Assembly: GCA_009777365.1 (NCBI GenBank) | Contig: WRLZ01000007.1 | Coordinates: 1 to 14,802 of the forward strand | DNA: 14,802 nt | From: Candidatus Saccharimonadota bacterium | GTDB lineage: Bacteria > Patescibacteriota > Saccharimonadia > Saccharimonadales > Saccharimonadaceae | Direction: 5' to 3' | Shown here: positions 5,080 to 12,407 of the stretch, one piece after another | How the letters are laid out: each line of letters starts with the position of its first letter | How positions within the stretch are numbered: position 1 is the stretch's first letter | Program-made: the position numbers and the translations under genes | The notes under the pieces: model-generated | Database searches by the model: none | Told to the model about the DNA's origin: nothing | Seen by the model: only the letters and a program-made list of their open reading frames with translations

Positions 5080-5154
5080 AGGGACGTAGTTAAACGGTTA
5101 TAATCGCGGTCTCCAAAACCGCTGTTCACAGTTCGATTCTGTGCGTCCCTGCCA
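5080..5154 (+). tRNA. tRNA-Trp (CCA)
   Basis: 75 nt with encoded CCA. Acceptor AGGGACG/CGTCCCT and anticodon stem GCGGT/ACCGC around CTCCAAA give anticodon CCA. D arm GTTA...TAAT, T arm CACAG-TTCGATT-CTGTG, discriminator G. The DNA immediately 3' of it begins a region with different base usage. Confidence 0.95.
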
Positions 5155-5173
5155 GGTTTGACGGCGTAAAAAA

Positions 5174-5201
5174 TTGATATTTGGTGTTTATATGATATAA
5201 T
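5174..5201 (+). promoter_or_regulatory. Promoter of the coiled-coil/zinc-ribbon gene
   Basis: TTGATA (5174-5179), 16-bp spacer, TATAAT (5196-5201) with TGA before it. The leader of about 55 nt contains a small hairpin (AGGGGC / GCCTCT near 5211-5227) before the ribosome binding site. Confidence 0.7.
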
Positions 5202-5263
5202 TTGGTTTGAAGGGGCGAAAAGCCTCTCATATTTTGTTGAGCATTGAAAGGGAGTGAGCGAAC

Positions 5264-6277
5264 ATGGGGAACCCAGACATGGGCAACCTAAAGCAGGTAC
5301 TGAACCAAGCCTATGAAGGCAAAGAGCAGGCGCGGAAGCGTATGGACGCGGCGTGGGACGAAAGACGACGGCTCCAGAAGAAAAGCGACAGCAGTTGGGC
5401 GGAAGTCCAAACAGCTCGAGAAGCGATGAATCAGGCTTGGAATAGCCAGCAGAGCGAGTGGGATCAGCACAAAGCAGGGCGCGAAGCAATATCCAAACGG
5501 ATAGAGTTTGCAAAAGCTATAGCTGACAGAGCCTACGCCGATATGTCGAAAAGCTTTGAGTTAGCCAGCGAAGCGTATAGTGATGAAGATCACGCAGCAG
5601 CAGGGCATTATTCAAGCGAAGGCCGCGAACATGAAGAAAAGCTGAATAACTGGAATGGGGAAGTTAAGCGGCTTATCAGCATTGCCGAATCCTTAGTCAG
5701 TCCGAGCTCAAGTTTTCATAGCTACAAAAGCATCTATGAAAGCAAGATGGCAGCACACGAGCGAGTTAAGGCAGAGTATCAGAGAGCTAAGCAAGTCCAT
5801 GAAACCGCCAAAAAGGAGTTTCAGGCGGCACAGGAGAAGTTTAAGACCGCCAAAGCAGCCTTCGACAAGGCGAAAGCGGCCGACGATGCGATGTGGTACG
5901 ATAAAGATTGCCTGGAATGTGGCAAGAAGATGCGCGTCCGGAGAGATTGGGAAAGGCCGTCGGATTACTGCAAGGAGTGTTGGGCGACCTTTAAGCGTAG
6001 GCGTGAAGCGCGAAATAGCAATTCTCTTTTTCGCGAAGGTAACTACGTTGAATTTAAAGGCAAGAAAGCCAAAATCATTAGGCAAAAAGTTAAGATTGAT
6101 AAGGGCTATGTAGATATTTTGTTTGATGGTGATGCTCTTAAAAATAGTGGCGGTGACCATGGGCATATTACTATTGATCCTCTGAGCGACCAAGTTGTTT
6201 ACTGGCGTGAACGTGATCAGAGTAAAAACCAGGCTAATATCAACAGTAATAAACGCAAAGAACACACTAAATTTTAA
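5264..6277 (+). CDS. Coiled-coil protein with C-terminal zinc ribbon, function unknown
   Basis: 337 residues with no signal peptide or membrane segment, so probably cytoplasmic. Residues 8-90 and 155-210 are long Ala/Lys/Glu/Gln-rich helices likely to form coiled coils. Between them, ASEAYSDEDHAAAGHYSSEGREHEEK (101-126) resembles the DUF1771 helical pattern often found next to Smr domains; this is a weak match by eye. A treble-clef or zinc-ribbon module follows: CLECGKKM (216-223) and YCKECW (235-240), giving C216/C219/C236/C239, with many basic residues around it. The last 80 residues (YVEFKGKKAKIIRQ... HGHITIDPLSD) look like a small beta-barrel. The architecture suggests nucleic-acid or ribosome binding, which is inference. 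GGAG at 5251-5254 supports the start. Codon use is less G-biased than in neighbours, hinting at horizontal acquisition. Confidence 0.7.
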   Translation: MGNPDMGNLKQVLNQAYEGKEQARKRMDAAWDERRRLQKKSDSSWAEVQTAREAMNQAWNSQQSEWDQHKAGREAISKRIEFAKAIADRAYADMSKSFELASEAYSDEDHAAAGHYSSEGREHEEKLNNWNGEVKRLISIAESLVSPSSSFHSYKSIYESKMAAHERVKAEYQRAKQVHETAKKEFQAAQEKFKTAKAAFDKAKAADDAMWYDKDCLECGKKMRVRRDWERPSDYCKECWATFKRRREARNSNSLFREGNYVEFKGKKAKIIRQKVKIDKGYVDILFDGDALKNSGGDHGHITIDPLSDQVVYWRERDQSKNQANINSNKRKEHTKF

Positions 6278-6299
6278 TTAGGCTTTGCGGCGGCGAATA

Positions 6300-6328
6300 T
6301 TGCGTTGCTTTTCTTTATGTGCTAAACT
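6300..6328 (+). promoter_or_regulatory. Promoter of the candidate structured RNA
   Basis: TTGCGT (6300-6305), 17-bp spacer, TAAACT (6323-6328) with the extended element TGTGC before it. The predicted start is near 6335, at the first base of a GAGCTC element that can pair with 6490-6495. Confidence 0.6.
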
Positions 6329-6334
6329 AAACTG

Positions 6335-6542
6335 GAGCTCTAAGACAGCAGTTCTCGAAGCAGGAATGCTTTGCAATGTGTTTCGTAAGAAACTTCGGCA
6401 GGTGGACTGCGCTGAAAGATTGCGTATGTGGCGACAGGCCGGAAAGACATTCTCCTGTTGATTTTCAAAAAACAGGGATTACTTCAAAGGAGCTCACGTG
6501 CTAATTTATCTAAAAGGTCGACAAGGTCGGCCTTTTTGTTTT
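6335..6542 (+). ncRNA. Candidate structured non-coding RNA, family not recognised
   Basis: About 208 nt with its own promoter and intrinsic terminator and no ORF. The ends can be closed by GAGCTC (6335-6340) with GAGCTC (6490-6495). Inside is a continuous 17-nt strand CAGGAATGCTTTGCAAT (6361-6377) that pairs in order with ATTGC (6419-6423), AAAG (6443-6446), CAT (6448-6450) and TCCTG (6453-6457). This stem encloses hairpin GTTTC-GTAA-GAAAC (6380-6393, a GNRA tetraloop) and hairpin GCAG/CTGC (6398-6410); a third hairpin GGC/GCC (6430-6440) interrupts its 3' strand. A further stem CCTGTT/AACAGG lies at about 6454-6476. I see no landmarks of RNase P RNA, tmRNA or SRP RNA; 6S RNA of unusual form is possible by size. 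Confidence 0.6.
6513..6542. terminator. Intrinsic terminator, probably bidirectional
   Basis: AAAGGTCGAC (6513-6522), loop AAG, GTCGGCCTTT (6526-6535): 10 bp with one G·U pair, followed by a T-run. A-residues before the stem provide a shorter T-run on the minus strand, so it can also serve the convergent HD-domain operon ending at 6625. Confidence 0.85.
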
Positions 6543-6624
6543 AGCAGTATTTTGGGGTGGGTAATTATGGTTTATGGCGAAAAAGAAAATGTGATGTGCC
6601 CATACCAGAATTATTTATATATTT

Positions 6625-8268
6625 CTATAGGAAGGTTTTGATTAGGCAATTGCAAACGTCTTCTTTGATAAGTTTTTGTTTCTCGGAACGTCTGTAGAAT
6701 ATGTAGAAAAAATTGTCGCCGGATTTTTCATAGCCTTTGAGTGATGTGACTATATCGCCAAACTTACTGGGTTTCATTTTGTCATTGCCCGGGAAAACGA
6801 TATTTATATTCGGAAAATCAACTTTGTTGAATCCGCTGTAGAATTGGCTGGCCTCCAGGATTATGAAATCGCATTCAATGTCTCCATTATCGCAATGCGG
6901 TTGCAAGCATTTCATAACTTTCAGAATTTGTTTTTTGGATTCTTTCTGCTCTTCAATGGATTCTATGTCCACATCCGGCGAGTTATTCTGTTCGATTTCG
7001 CCAATGTCTTCCTCCAGCTTTTTTATAGAAGCACTATTGGTGGCTTCTCCCTCTGAGTTTTTACGCAAATATTCTTTGGTCTTGCTTAGGGCACTTTCTA
7101 TTGGTTTCAAGACATCTAAGCCAGCTCTTCTGAGGAGAAATTTCTTGTACTCTTCTTCCGTTTTCCATAGGGGCGATCTGCGGCTCTGCCTGGAGAAAAA
7201 TTCTTTGCAAAGCGCGTCGTCCGAACAATGAGCTTTCATTAAACTTATGATGTCGTCGTCGCAGAGCAATGATATTCTAACTCCATTTTTTAATTCTTGT
7301 CCCTCTTCGCTTAGGCATTCCAGCGAGAAGAGTTTGTTCTCGGCGCTGCTGAGTTTTTCGTTCAATGTCGAGACAATGTGTTCAATTATATACATTTCGT
7401 ACAGTATGGCCGGATGGTTTTGTATCCATTTGCGCTCGGAGTCGTGGGCGTAGACAAAATTTTCTATAACGCTGATGGCTCCTTTGCGAAAGGCGAGTTC
7501 GTAAGCGCCAGAGTTGCCGCCGGGTTGGCAAATGGTGATGTTGGTTAGCAGGCGCTCGTGATCGATACTGACGGTGTCAAAGCCGGTGAAATACGCATCT
7601 CGGATCAAGTAGTCCAGCCTGTCGACATCAATGACTTTCGAGTTGAGGAGGGAGATGTAGCAATTGTATAGGCTGTGCAATTTATCATTGTTTGAAAACT
7701 TGTATCCTGTTATAGAGCGGGCGAACAGTTCTTTTCCTAGTGGGTCGCGTAGATGATTCCCAAAATTTTTTATACCAATAATGGCGCTCATTATTTCGTG
7801 CGGTGCAGCAGCTTTGCTTTTTTTGGACAAGACATCATTCTTGAAATTTTCACTGTCGACCAACCCAATTAGCGTATTGTGCAATGACTCGCGTTGATTG
7901 CCGGTGGTCGTATCGTCCAAGAAAAAATTTTCGCCCGTATGAGAAAAGGGCGCATGGCCGACATCGTGGAGCAAGCATGAAAGGAGAAAAATATCCTTGA
8001 CGTTTTCCCAACCCATGGGACTTTCAACCGGACAATTTTTCTTAATTTCTTCTGTCAGCTTTTCTCCGGCAATTTTGCCGAGATGGTACACGCCCAAAGA
8101 ATGCGCGAACCTGGTATGGACAGAAGACGGGTAGAGAGGCGAGTAGCTTGTCTGGATAATACGTCTTAGTCTTTGGAAAACGGCTGTATCTATTATCCCG
8201 CTAACGTAGCTGTCCGAGAGTTCCATATAGCCATACAGAGGGTCCTTGAATAGTTTTACATTATGCAT
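6625..8268 (-). CDS. HD-domain phosphohydrolase (SAMHD1/YdhJ-like, dNTPase-type)
   Basis: 547 residues with a clear N-terminal HD superfamily domain. It opens KLFKDPLYGYMELSDSY, as in SAMHD1/YwfO-like proteins, continues FQRLRRIIQ and HTRFAHSLGVYHLG (51-64, His56), then LLHDVGHAPFSHTGE (99-113, the HD pair His101-Asp102 plus His105 and His110) and VIDVDRLDYLIRDAYFTG (212-229, metal/substrate Asp and Tyr). Such enzymes hydrolyse nucleoside triphosphates or act as phosphodiesterases. The C-terminal 300 residues are helical and charged with no domain I recognise. The start overlaps the 3' end of the preceding small gene by 8 nt without a clear ribosome binding site, implying coupling. The region lacks the strong G-skew of its surroundings. 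Substrate is unknown; a nucleotide-pool or antiphage role is speculative. Confidence 0.88.
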   Translation of the reverse strand: MHNVKLFKDPLYGYMELSDSYVSGIIDTAVFQRLRRIIQTSYSPLYPSSVHTRFAHSLGVYHLGKIAGEKLTEEIKKNCPVESPMGWENVKDIFLLSCLLHDVGHAPFSHTGENFFLDDTTTGNQRESLHNTLIGLVDSENFKNDVLSKKSKAAAPHEIMSAIIGIKNFGNHLRDPLGKELFARSITGYKFSNNDKLHSLYNCYISLLNSKVIDVDRLDYLIRDAYFTGFDTVSIDHERLLTNITICQPGGNSGAYELAFRKGAISVIENFVYAHDSERKWIQNHPAILYEMYIIEHIVSTLNEKLSSAENKLFSLECLSEEGQELKNGVRISLLCDDDIISLMKAHCSDDALCKEFFSRQSRRSPLWKTEEEYKKFLLRRAGLDVLKPIESALSKTKEYLRKNSEGEATNSASIKKLEEDIGEIEQNNSPDVDIESIEEQKESKKQILKVMKCLQPHCDNGDIECDFIILEASQFYSGFNKVDFPNINIVFPGNDKMKPSKFGDIVTSLKGYEKSGDNFFYIFYRRSEKQKLIKEDVCNCLIKTFL

Positions 8269-8632
8269 ACGAAGGAGTCATCAGTTTCGCAACAGAATTT
8301 TTATCCACAAAAGCAAGAAGGGCGTCCCAAGCCAAATAGCCTCTAAATCTTTTTATCAACTTATCCGTTGTAATTCCTTCTCTTAACCTTATACCCATGC
8401 CGTCGCCTTGTCCTTCTTCCATAAAAAAGTCCGAGTAGTTTCTGAGCATTCTATCTGTGCTTTCGCGCGATAAAATCAAAACGGCCCTTTCGTTCTTTTC
8501 GGTCAGGCGCTCAATCACTTTCGCGCCGTATTCTTCCAGTGTTTTGTATGTTACGAAACGTTCTCCATTTTTTTTGAGAATTTCTATTAGGGCATTTGCT
8601 GCTAAATCTTCAATTTCAATATAGACGCACAT
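8261..8632 (-). CDS. Small orphan protein coupled to the HD phosphohydrolase
   Basis: 123 residues, no membrane segment, no recognised domain. The predicted fold is mixed helix/strand: a helical start (LAANALIEILKKNG), then YKTLEEYGAKVIERLTEKNERAVLILSRES, and a basic KLIKRFRGYLAWDALLAFVDKN. It has the strongest ribosome binding site in the window (AAGGAGG at 8641-8647 on the minus strand, 8 nt spacing), and its stop overlaps the HD gene start. The strict coupling suggests a partner, regulator or immunity-type protein for the HD enzyme. An antitoxin is one possibility, but nothing in the sequence proves it. Confidence 0.72.
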   Translation of the reverse strand: MCVYIEIEDLAANALIEILKKNGERFVTYKTLEEYGAKVIERLTEKNERAVLILSRESTDRMLRNYSDFFMEEGQGDGMGIRLREGITTDKLIKRFRGYLAWDALLAFVDKNSVAKLMTPSYA

Positions 8633-8669
8633 GGACTCCCCCTCCTTTTATTTTTAATGTCATGCTATC

Positions 8670-8697
8670 ATTATACACTATTTTAACACAAAAACAA
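8670..8697 (-). promoter_or_regulatory. Promoter of the small protein/HD operon
   Basis: On the minus strand TTGTTT (8692-8697), 16-bp spacer, TATAAT (8670-8675). It gives a leader of about 30 nt with a strong ribosome binding site. Confidence 0.6.
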
Positions 8698-8725
8698 GAG
8701 CCGAGCGGCAAGATCAGGGGTCGTG

Positions 8726-8734
8726 TGGTATAAT
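8726..8734 (+). promoter_or_regulatory. Extended -10 promoter of the serine hydrolase gene
   Basis: TGGTATAAT (8726-8734); no good -35. The start codon is 16 nt beyond the -10 end, so the leader is only about 10 nt and lacks a ribosome binding site. Confidence 0.55.
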
Positions 8735-8750
8735 ATAACTCAGTAATATA

Positions 8751-9788
8751 ATGGAAAAGTTTGATGAGAAAATAGAAGAGTGGCTCGGCAAGAGGGTGGT
8801 GCCGGGGCTTAATTATAGCGTGATTATTGGCGATAAGGTTTATCAAGGTTCGCTGGGGGATAGGGCGTGGGTGCCGGGAATCGAACCGAACTGCCTCGAT
8901 ACGATTTACGATCTCGCGTCAGTGACGAAAGTTGTGGCGACTGTGACGATAGTTTCCAGGATGATCGAGAAGGGGTTGGTGCGTATTGATGATAAGGTGG
9001 ATAAGTATTTAGAAAAATTCCGATTCAATGATGTAACGATTTTTCATTTGTTGACGCACTCGTCGGGATTGCCGGCGGACTTTTCCAGGCCGGAGATTAT
9101 GCCGCGGGAGGAGGTGCTGGGGAGGATATATGCGGCGGAGAAGATTTATGAGACGGGAACGGACGTAGTATATTCCGACTTTGGGTTTATATTACTTGGC
9201 GAGATGATCGCTAAGGTGTATGGGAGATCATTGGATATTGTGGCGAGGGAGGAAGTTTTTGGGCCGCTGGGGATGGAAGATACGGGATATTTGCCGAAGT
9301 ATAGCGAGTTGATCGCGCCGACGGAAGTTACTGCCGCGCGAGGGGTGGTGCGCGGGAAGGTTGATGATGAGAAGGCTTATTCGATGGGCGGGGTGGCGGG
9401 AAGCGCGGGGGTGTTTTCCAATGTTTCTGATTTAACGAAATTTGTACGGATAGTGCTCAATGATGGGATGGCGGAGGGAGGGAGATATTTGGAGGAGGCG
9501 ACAATCGAGATGTGGTTTCGGCCGGTTGTTTGGAGCAAAGAGAATGGGGAAAGGAGGAGTGTGTGCGGGGTGATTGGCGAGAACCATTTGGTTATTGCGA
9601 GGGAGGGATTTAGTGGGGTTTCGTTCTCGGGATTTACGGGAACGAGTGTATTGATGGATAGGGAAAATAATGTGGGGATAATATTACTTACAAATAGAAA
9701 TCATCCAAGTCGGGAAAATAGGGCGGACATAGAGATGCGGAAAGATTTGTGCAATTATATTTACGACGAATTATCCTTGAAGATTTAG
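8751..9788 (+). CDS. Beta-lactamase-fold serine hydrolase (class C / PBP-like)
   Basis: 345 residues of the serine beta-lactamase / penicillin-binding-protein-like superfamily (class C, esterase-like branch). The nucleophile motif SVTK is at 57-60 (after IYDLA), and HLLTHSSGLP (99-108) is a strong family signature. The second motif is YSD (141-143, usually YxN or YSN), followed by FGFILLGEMIAKVYG. The GPLGMEDTGY block is present. The third motif region reads SFSGFTGTS rather than the common HTG-FTG form. There is no signal peptide or membrane helix and no upstream in-frame extension, so the product appears cytoplasmic or exported unconventionally; most relatives are periplasmic. A role in peptidoglycan peptide trimming or esterase activity fits; antibiotic resistance is not implied. 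It is convergent with the ATPase operon and overlaps the end of its small gene by 18 bp. Confidence 0.87.
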   Translation: MEKFDEKIEEWLGKRVVPGLNYSVIIGDKVYQGSLGDRAWVPGIEPNCLDTIYDLASVTKVVATVTIVSRMIEKGLVRIDDKVDKYLEKFRFNDVTIFHLLTHSSGLPADFSRPEIMPREEVLGRIYAAEKIYETGTDVVYSDFGFILLGEMIAKVYGRSLDIVAREEVFGPLGMEDTGYLPKYSELIAPTEVTAARGVVRGKVDDEKAYSMGGVAGSAGVFSNVSDLTKFVRIVLNDGMAEGGRYLEEATIEMWFRPVVWSKENGERRSVCGVIGENHLVIAREGFSGVSFSGFTGTSVLMDRENNVGIILLTNRNHPSRENRADIEMRKDLCNYIYDELSLKI

Positions 9789-9917
9789 GGCGCCGGTGAA
9801 GTGCATGATTAGGGCGGCGACTATGGCGGCAATGACTACGATGATGAAAAGGAGGATTTGCAACTGCCAGTTGATTCGTTGGCTTTTGCTGCTGGGGTTA
9901 GAATCGGATTTATCCAT
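9771..9917 (-). CDS. 48-residue single-pass membrane micropeptide after the P-type ATPase
   Basis: A short frame from ATG at 9917 to TAA at 9771, starting 3 nt after the ATPase stop. The N-terminus is polar (MDKSDSNPSSKSQRINW), followed by a single hydrophobic helix QLQILLFIIVVIAAIVAALI at about 18-37 and a short tail MHFTGALNLQG. Codon use matches the ATPase (ATC, GCC, CTC, TCC). The last 18 bp overlap the 3' end of the convergent serine hydrolase gene. Tight coupling to the pump suggests a small accessory subunit, as KdpF is for Kdp or MgtR/MgtS-type peptides are for magnesium transporters; this is analogy only, with no sequence match seen. There is no good ribosome binding site, so translation would depend on re-initiation. 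Confidence 0.55.
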   Translation of the reverse strand: MDKSDSNPSSKSQRINWQLQILLFIIVVIAAIVAALIMHFTGALNLQG

Positions 9918-9920
9918 GGG

Positions 9921-12401
9921 TTAGTGGGATTTGCTGAGCCTTAGAGATTTGATTTGTTCGCGCTTGGCCCACAGCTTATTGATGCCGACCTTAATGAAAT
10001 CAAGGACGAGGAAGAAGGTAATGGTGACGGCTATGAGAATGGCGATGTCTCGTAGGGGGAGGGGGGCGAAGCCGAGGAGCTCGGAGAGGACGGGAACGTA
10101 TATTAGGGCTACGGAGCCGATAGCGAACAGGAAGAGGGCCGACAGGAGCAAGCTAGACGGCTTAGCGCCTTGCCAGAAGAAGCCTTCTTTGCGGACGGAG
10201 AGGATGACGAAGAGTTGGGTGAGGTTGAAGAATACGAAGAGATTGGTGCGGGTGAGATCGGTGGCGGCGGTGCCGACGAAGATGAAATAGCCGAGATAGA
10301 AGATGGCAGTGAAGACGCCGAGGATTAGGGAGGTTTTCATTAGGGATTTGAGCCGACCGGCGACGAGGGGTTTTTCCACGGACTTCTTGTCGACATTGTC
10401 GGAGGCGATAGTGAGATGCGGGAAATCTTGGATTAAGTTCGCAATGAGGAGCTGGATCGGTAGCATGGGAAGGTCGGCCGAGAAGATCACATAGAACACG
10501 GCGAGAGAGAAGAAGTTGCCGAGATCACCGACCATGGCGTGTTTAATATAATTATTGATATTGACAAAAATGCTGCGACCGTAGCGGACGCCGTCAATAA
10601 CGACTTCGAGATTTTCTTCCAGGAGGATGATGTCGGCGCTGTCTTTGGCGACGTCGGTGGCGTTGTTGACGGCGATGGAAGCGTCGGCAAGCTTCAGAGA
10701 CGGGGCGTCGTTGATGCCGTCGCCTTGGTAGCCAACGACATTATGAATCTTGAGCTGTTGGATAATATTGTACTTTTGTTCGGGGGTGACGCGGGCAAAG
10801 ACGGAACATTCCGTGATGGCTTTGTTTAATTCCGGTATAGTCATTTTGGCAACTTCGTCGCCGGAGTAGACGCGATGGGTTTCGTCGATGAGGCCGATTT
10901 CTTTGCCAATATAGGATGCGACTTCGACGCTGTCGCCTGTGAGGATTTTGACATCAATGCCGAGGGCTTTGGCATGGTCGATGGTTCGTTTGGCGGTGGG
11001 GCGGAGAGGATCGATCATATTGGCAAAGCCGAGGAATGTCAGGTTTTTCTCATTGGCTATGATATTGAAGTCGGGCTGATAGTCTATTTCTCGATAGGCT
11101 AGGGCGAGTTGGCGTTTGCCGGATTTGGCGGCTTCGTCCATGGCGACGACGAAATCTTTTTTGGGTTTATTGCAAAGGTCGAGAAGGGTTTCGAGCGCGC
11201 CGATGACGACGAGATAATGTTTTTTATTATCGGGATCTTCTACAATGACACGGCGGCGGCGAGCGGGAGGGTCGAAGGGCAGAGAATCAAGTTGCTTCCA
11301 ATGGCCGACTTCGGACTGGATATTTTTGGGGACGTAGTCCGCGAAAGCCCGGTCGAAAGAATGGAGGGAATGATTTTTGACTTTTGCGTCTTCCATGGTT
11401 GTGACGGCGAGACGTTGGAACATGAGTTCGTTGTCGGAGGTAATTTCGGTGATGGATAATTTGTCTTGGGTGAGGGTGCCGGTTTTGTCGGTGCAGAGGA
11501 TATTGATGCGGCCGAGGTCTTCGATGGCCGAGAGGCGCTTGACGACAACTTTGTGGCGAGCAAGTTTTATGGCGCCAGAGGAAAGGCTGATGGTTGTGAT
11601 CATTGGAAGGGCCTCCGGAACGACAGTTATGGCAAGGGCTATGGTGAACAGAACCGTGTTGGCCCAGTCGGATACGTTATGCAAGCTGAAGGCTTTGGCG
11701 GCCAGCATTAGGACTATGGTTGCGCCGATAATGCGAAGAAGATAGATGCTAAACTCGGAGAGAGATTTTTGGAAAGGCGTGATCTTCTTGGTATTCTTCG
11801 AGAGGAGGGCGATTTTGCCGAGTTCGGTTTTGTTGCCCGTAGCATAGACTTCGCCGGTACAATAACCACGCTCGATGATACTGCCGGTGAAGAGTTGGGA
11901 GTTCTTGGCGTCTTTGGAATCGGCGGATTTTTCGATTGGAACGGATTCGCCGGTCAGTTGTGATTCGTTGACGGATAAGTCGTTGCTTGAGAGGATTTTA
12001 ATGTCGGCGGGAACGACATCGCCGCCACGGAGGATAACTGCGTCGCTAGGCACAAGTTCTTCGACATTGATTATGACTTGTTTGCTGTCGCGGATAACCA
12101 GAACTTCATGTTTGATTAGGTCGGAAAGACGCTCTACGGCTTTCTCGGAACGAAACTCTTGGGAGAAACTTAGTAGGGCGTTTAGGACAACTATGGTTAA
12201 GATAACAATGGCGTCGGTATGTTCTCCTAGAGAAAACGAGAGTACCGCGGCGCCGACAAGGATGAGATTAAGTATGTCCAGGAATTGCCCAAGGAGGGAC
12301 TTTAGGGCGCTGAATTTTTCTTTGGCGAAGGCATTTTCGCCGTATTTCTTCAAATTCGCGCGTGCTTCGGCGGAGGAGAGTCCTGTTATGTTTTGCTCCA
12401 T
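9921..12401 (-). CDS. Cation-transporting P-type ATPase, MgtA-like (P3B)
   Basis: An 826-residue ion pump in the cytoplasmic membrane. Key motifs in order: cation_ATPase_N (GLSSAEARANLKKYGEN, 7-23), actuator loop LTGES (149-153), ion-site helix VVPEALPMITT (260-270), phosphorylation site CTDKTGTLTQDK (303-314, Asp305), ILTGDS (486-491), and hinge GDGINDAPSLKLADASIAV (560-578). The C-terminal block GDLGNFFSLA...LPMLPIQLLIANLIQDF...SDNVDKK closely follows the MgtA pattern (LPMLP, NL..D, DNVD), favouring Mg2+ or another divalent cation over Ca2+. The usual KGA nucleotide-binding Lys is Ile (VVIGALE, 398-404). The -10 box lies 6 nt before the start and no ribosome binding site is present, so translation is probably leaderless. 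Its coding strand is C-rich, as expected for a lagging-strand gene here. Confidence 0.92.
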   Translation of the reverse strand: MEQNITGLSSAEARANLKKYGENAFAKEKFSALKSLLGQFLDILNLILVGAAVLSFSLGEHTDAIVILTIVVLNALLSFSQEFRSEKAVERLSDLIKHEVLVIRDSKQVIINVEELVPSDAVILRGGDVVPADIKILSSNDLSVNESQLTGESVPIEKSADSKDAKNSQLFTGSIIERGYCTGEVYATGNKTELGKIALLSKNTKKITPFQKSLSEFSIYLLRIIGATIVLMLAAKAFSLHNVSDWANTVLFTIALAITVVPEALPMITTISLSSGAIKLARHKVVVKRLSAIEDLGRINILCTDKTGTLTQDKLSITEITSDNELMFQRLAVTTMEDAKVKNHSLHSFDRAFADYVPKNIQSEVGHWKQLDSLPFDPPARRRRVIVEDPDNKKHYLVVIGALETLLDLCNKPKKDFVVAMDEAAKSGKRQLALAYREIDYQPDFNIIANEKNLTFLGFANMIDPLRPTAKRTIDHAKALGIDVKILTGDSVEVASYIGKEIGLIDETHRVYSGDEVAKMTIPELNKAITECSVFARVTPEQKYNIIQQLKIHNVVGYQGDGINDAPSLKLADASIAVNNATDVAKDSADIILLEENLEVVIDGVRYGRSIFVNINNYIKHAMVGDLGNFFSLAVFYVIFSADLPMLPIQLLIANLIQDFPHLTIASDNVDKKSVEKPLVAGRLKSLMKTSLILGVFTAIFYLGYFIFVGTAATDLTRTNLFVFFNLTQLFVILSVRKEGFFWQGAKPSSLLLSALFLFAIGSVALIYVPVLSELLGFAPLPLRDIAILIAVTITFFLVLDFIKVGINKLWAKREQIKSLRLSKSH

Positions 12402-12407
12402 ATCTAT

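Noticed and set aside
6335..6542. Identification of the structured RNA as RNase P, tmRNA or SRP RNA
   Set aside because: A CCGGAAAG string recalls parts of RNase P and SRP RNA, but the partner conserved regions are absent and the RNA is too short for RNase P.
5155..8700. Bounded integrative element with att sites
   Set aside because: No integrase and no repeat of the tRNA-Trp 3' end on the far side were found, so only a compositional island is claimed.
8747..8752. TATAAT overlapping the start codon of the serine hydrolase gene
   Set aside because: Transcription from it would start inside the gene with no suitable downstream Met before residue 71; the extended -10 at 8726-8734 fits better.
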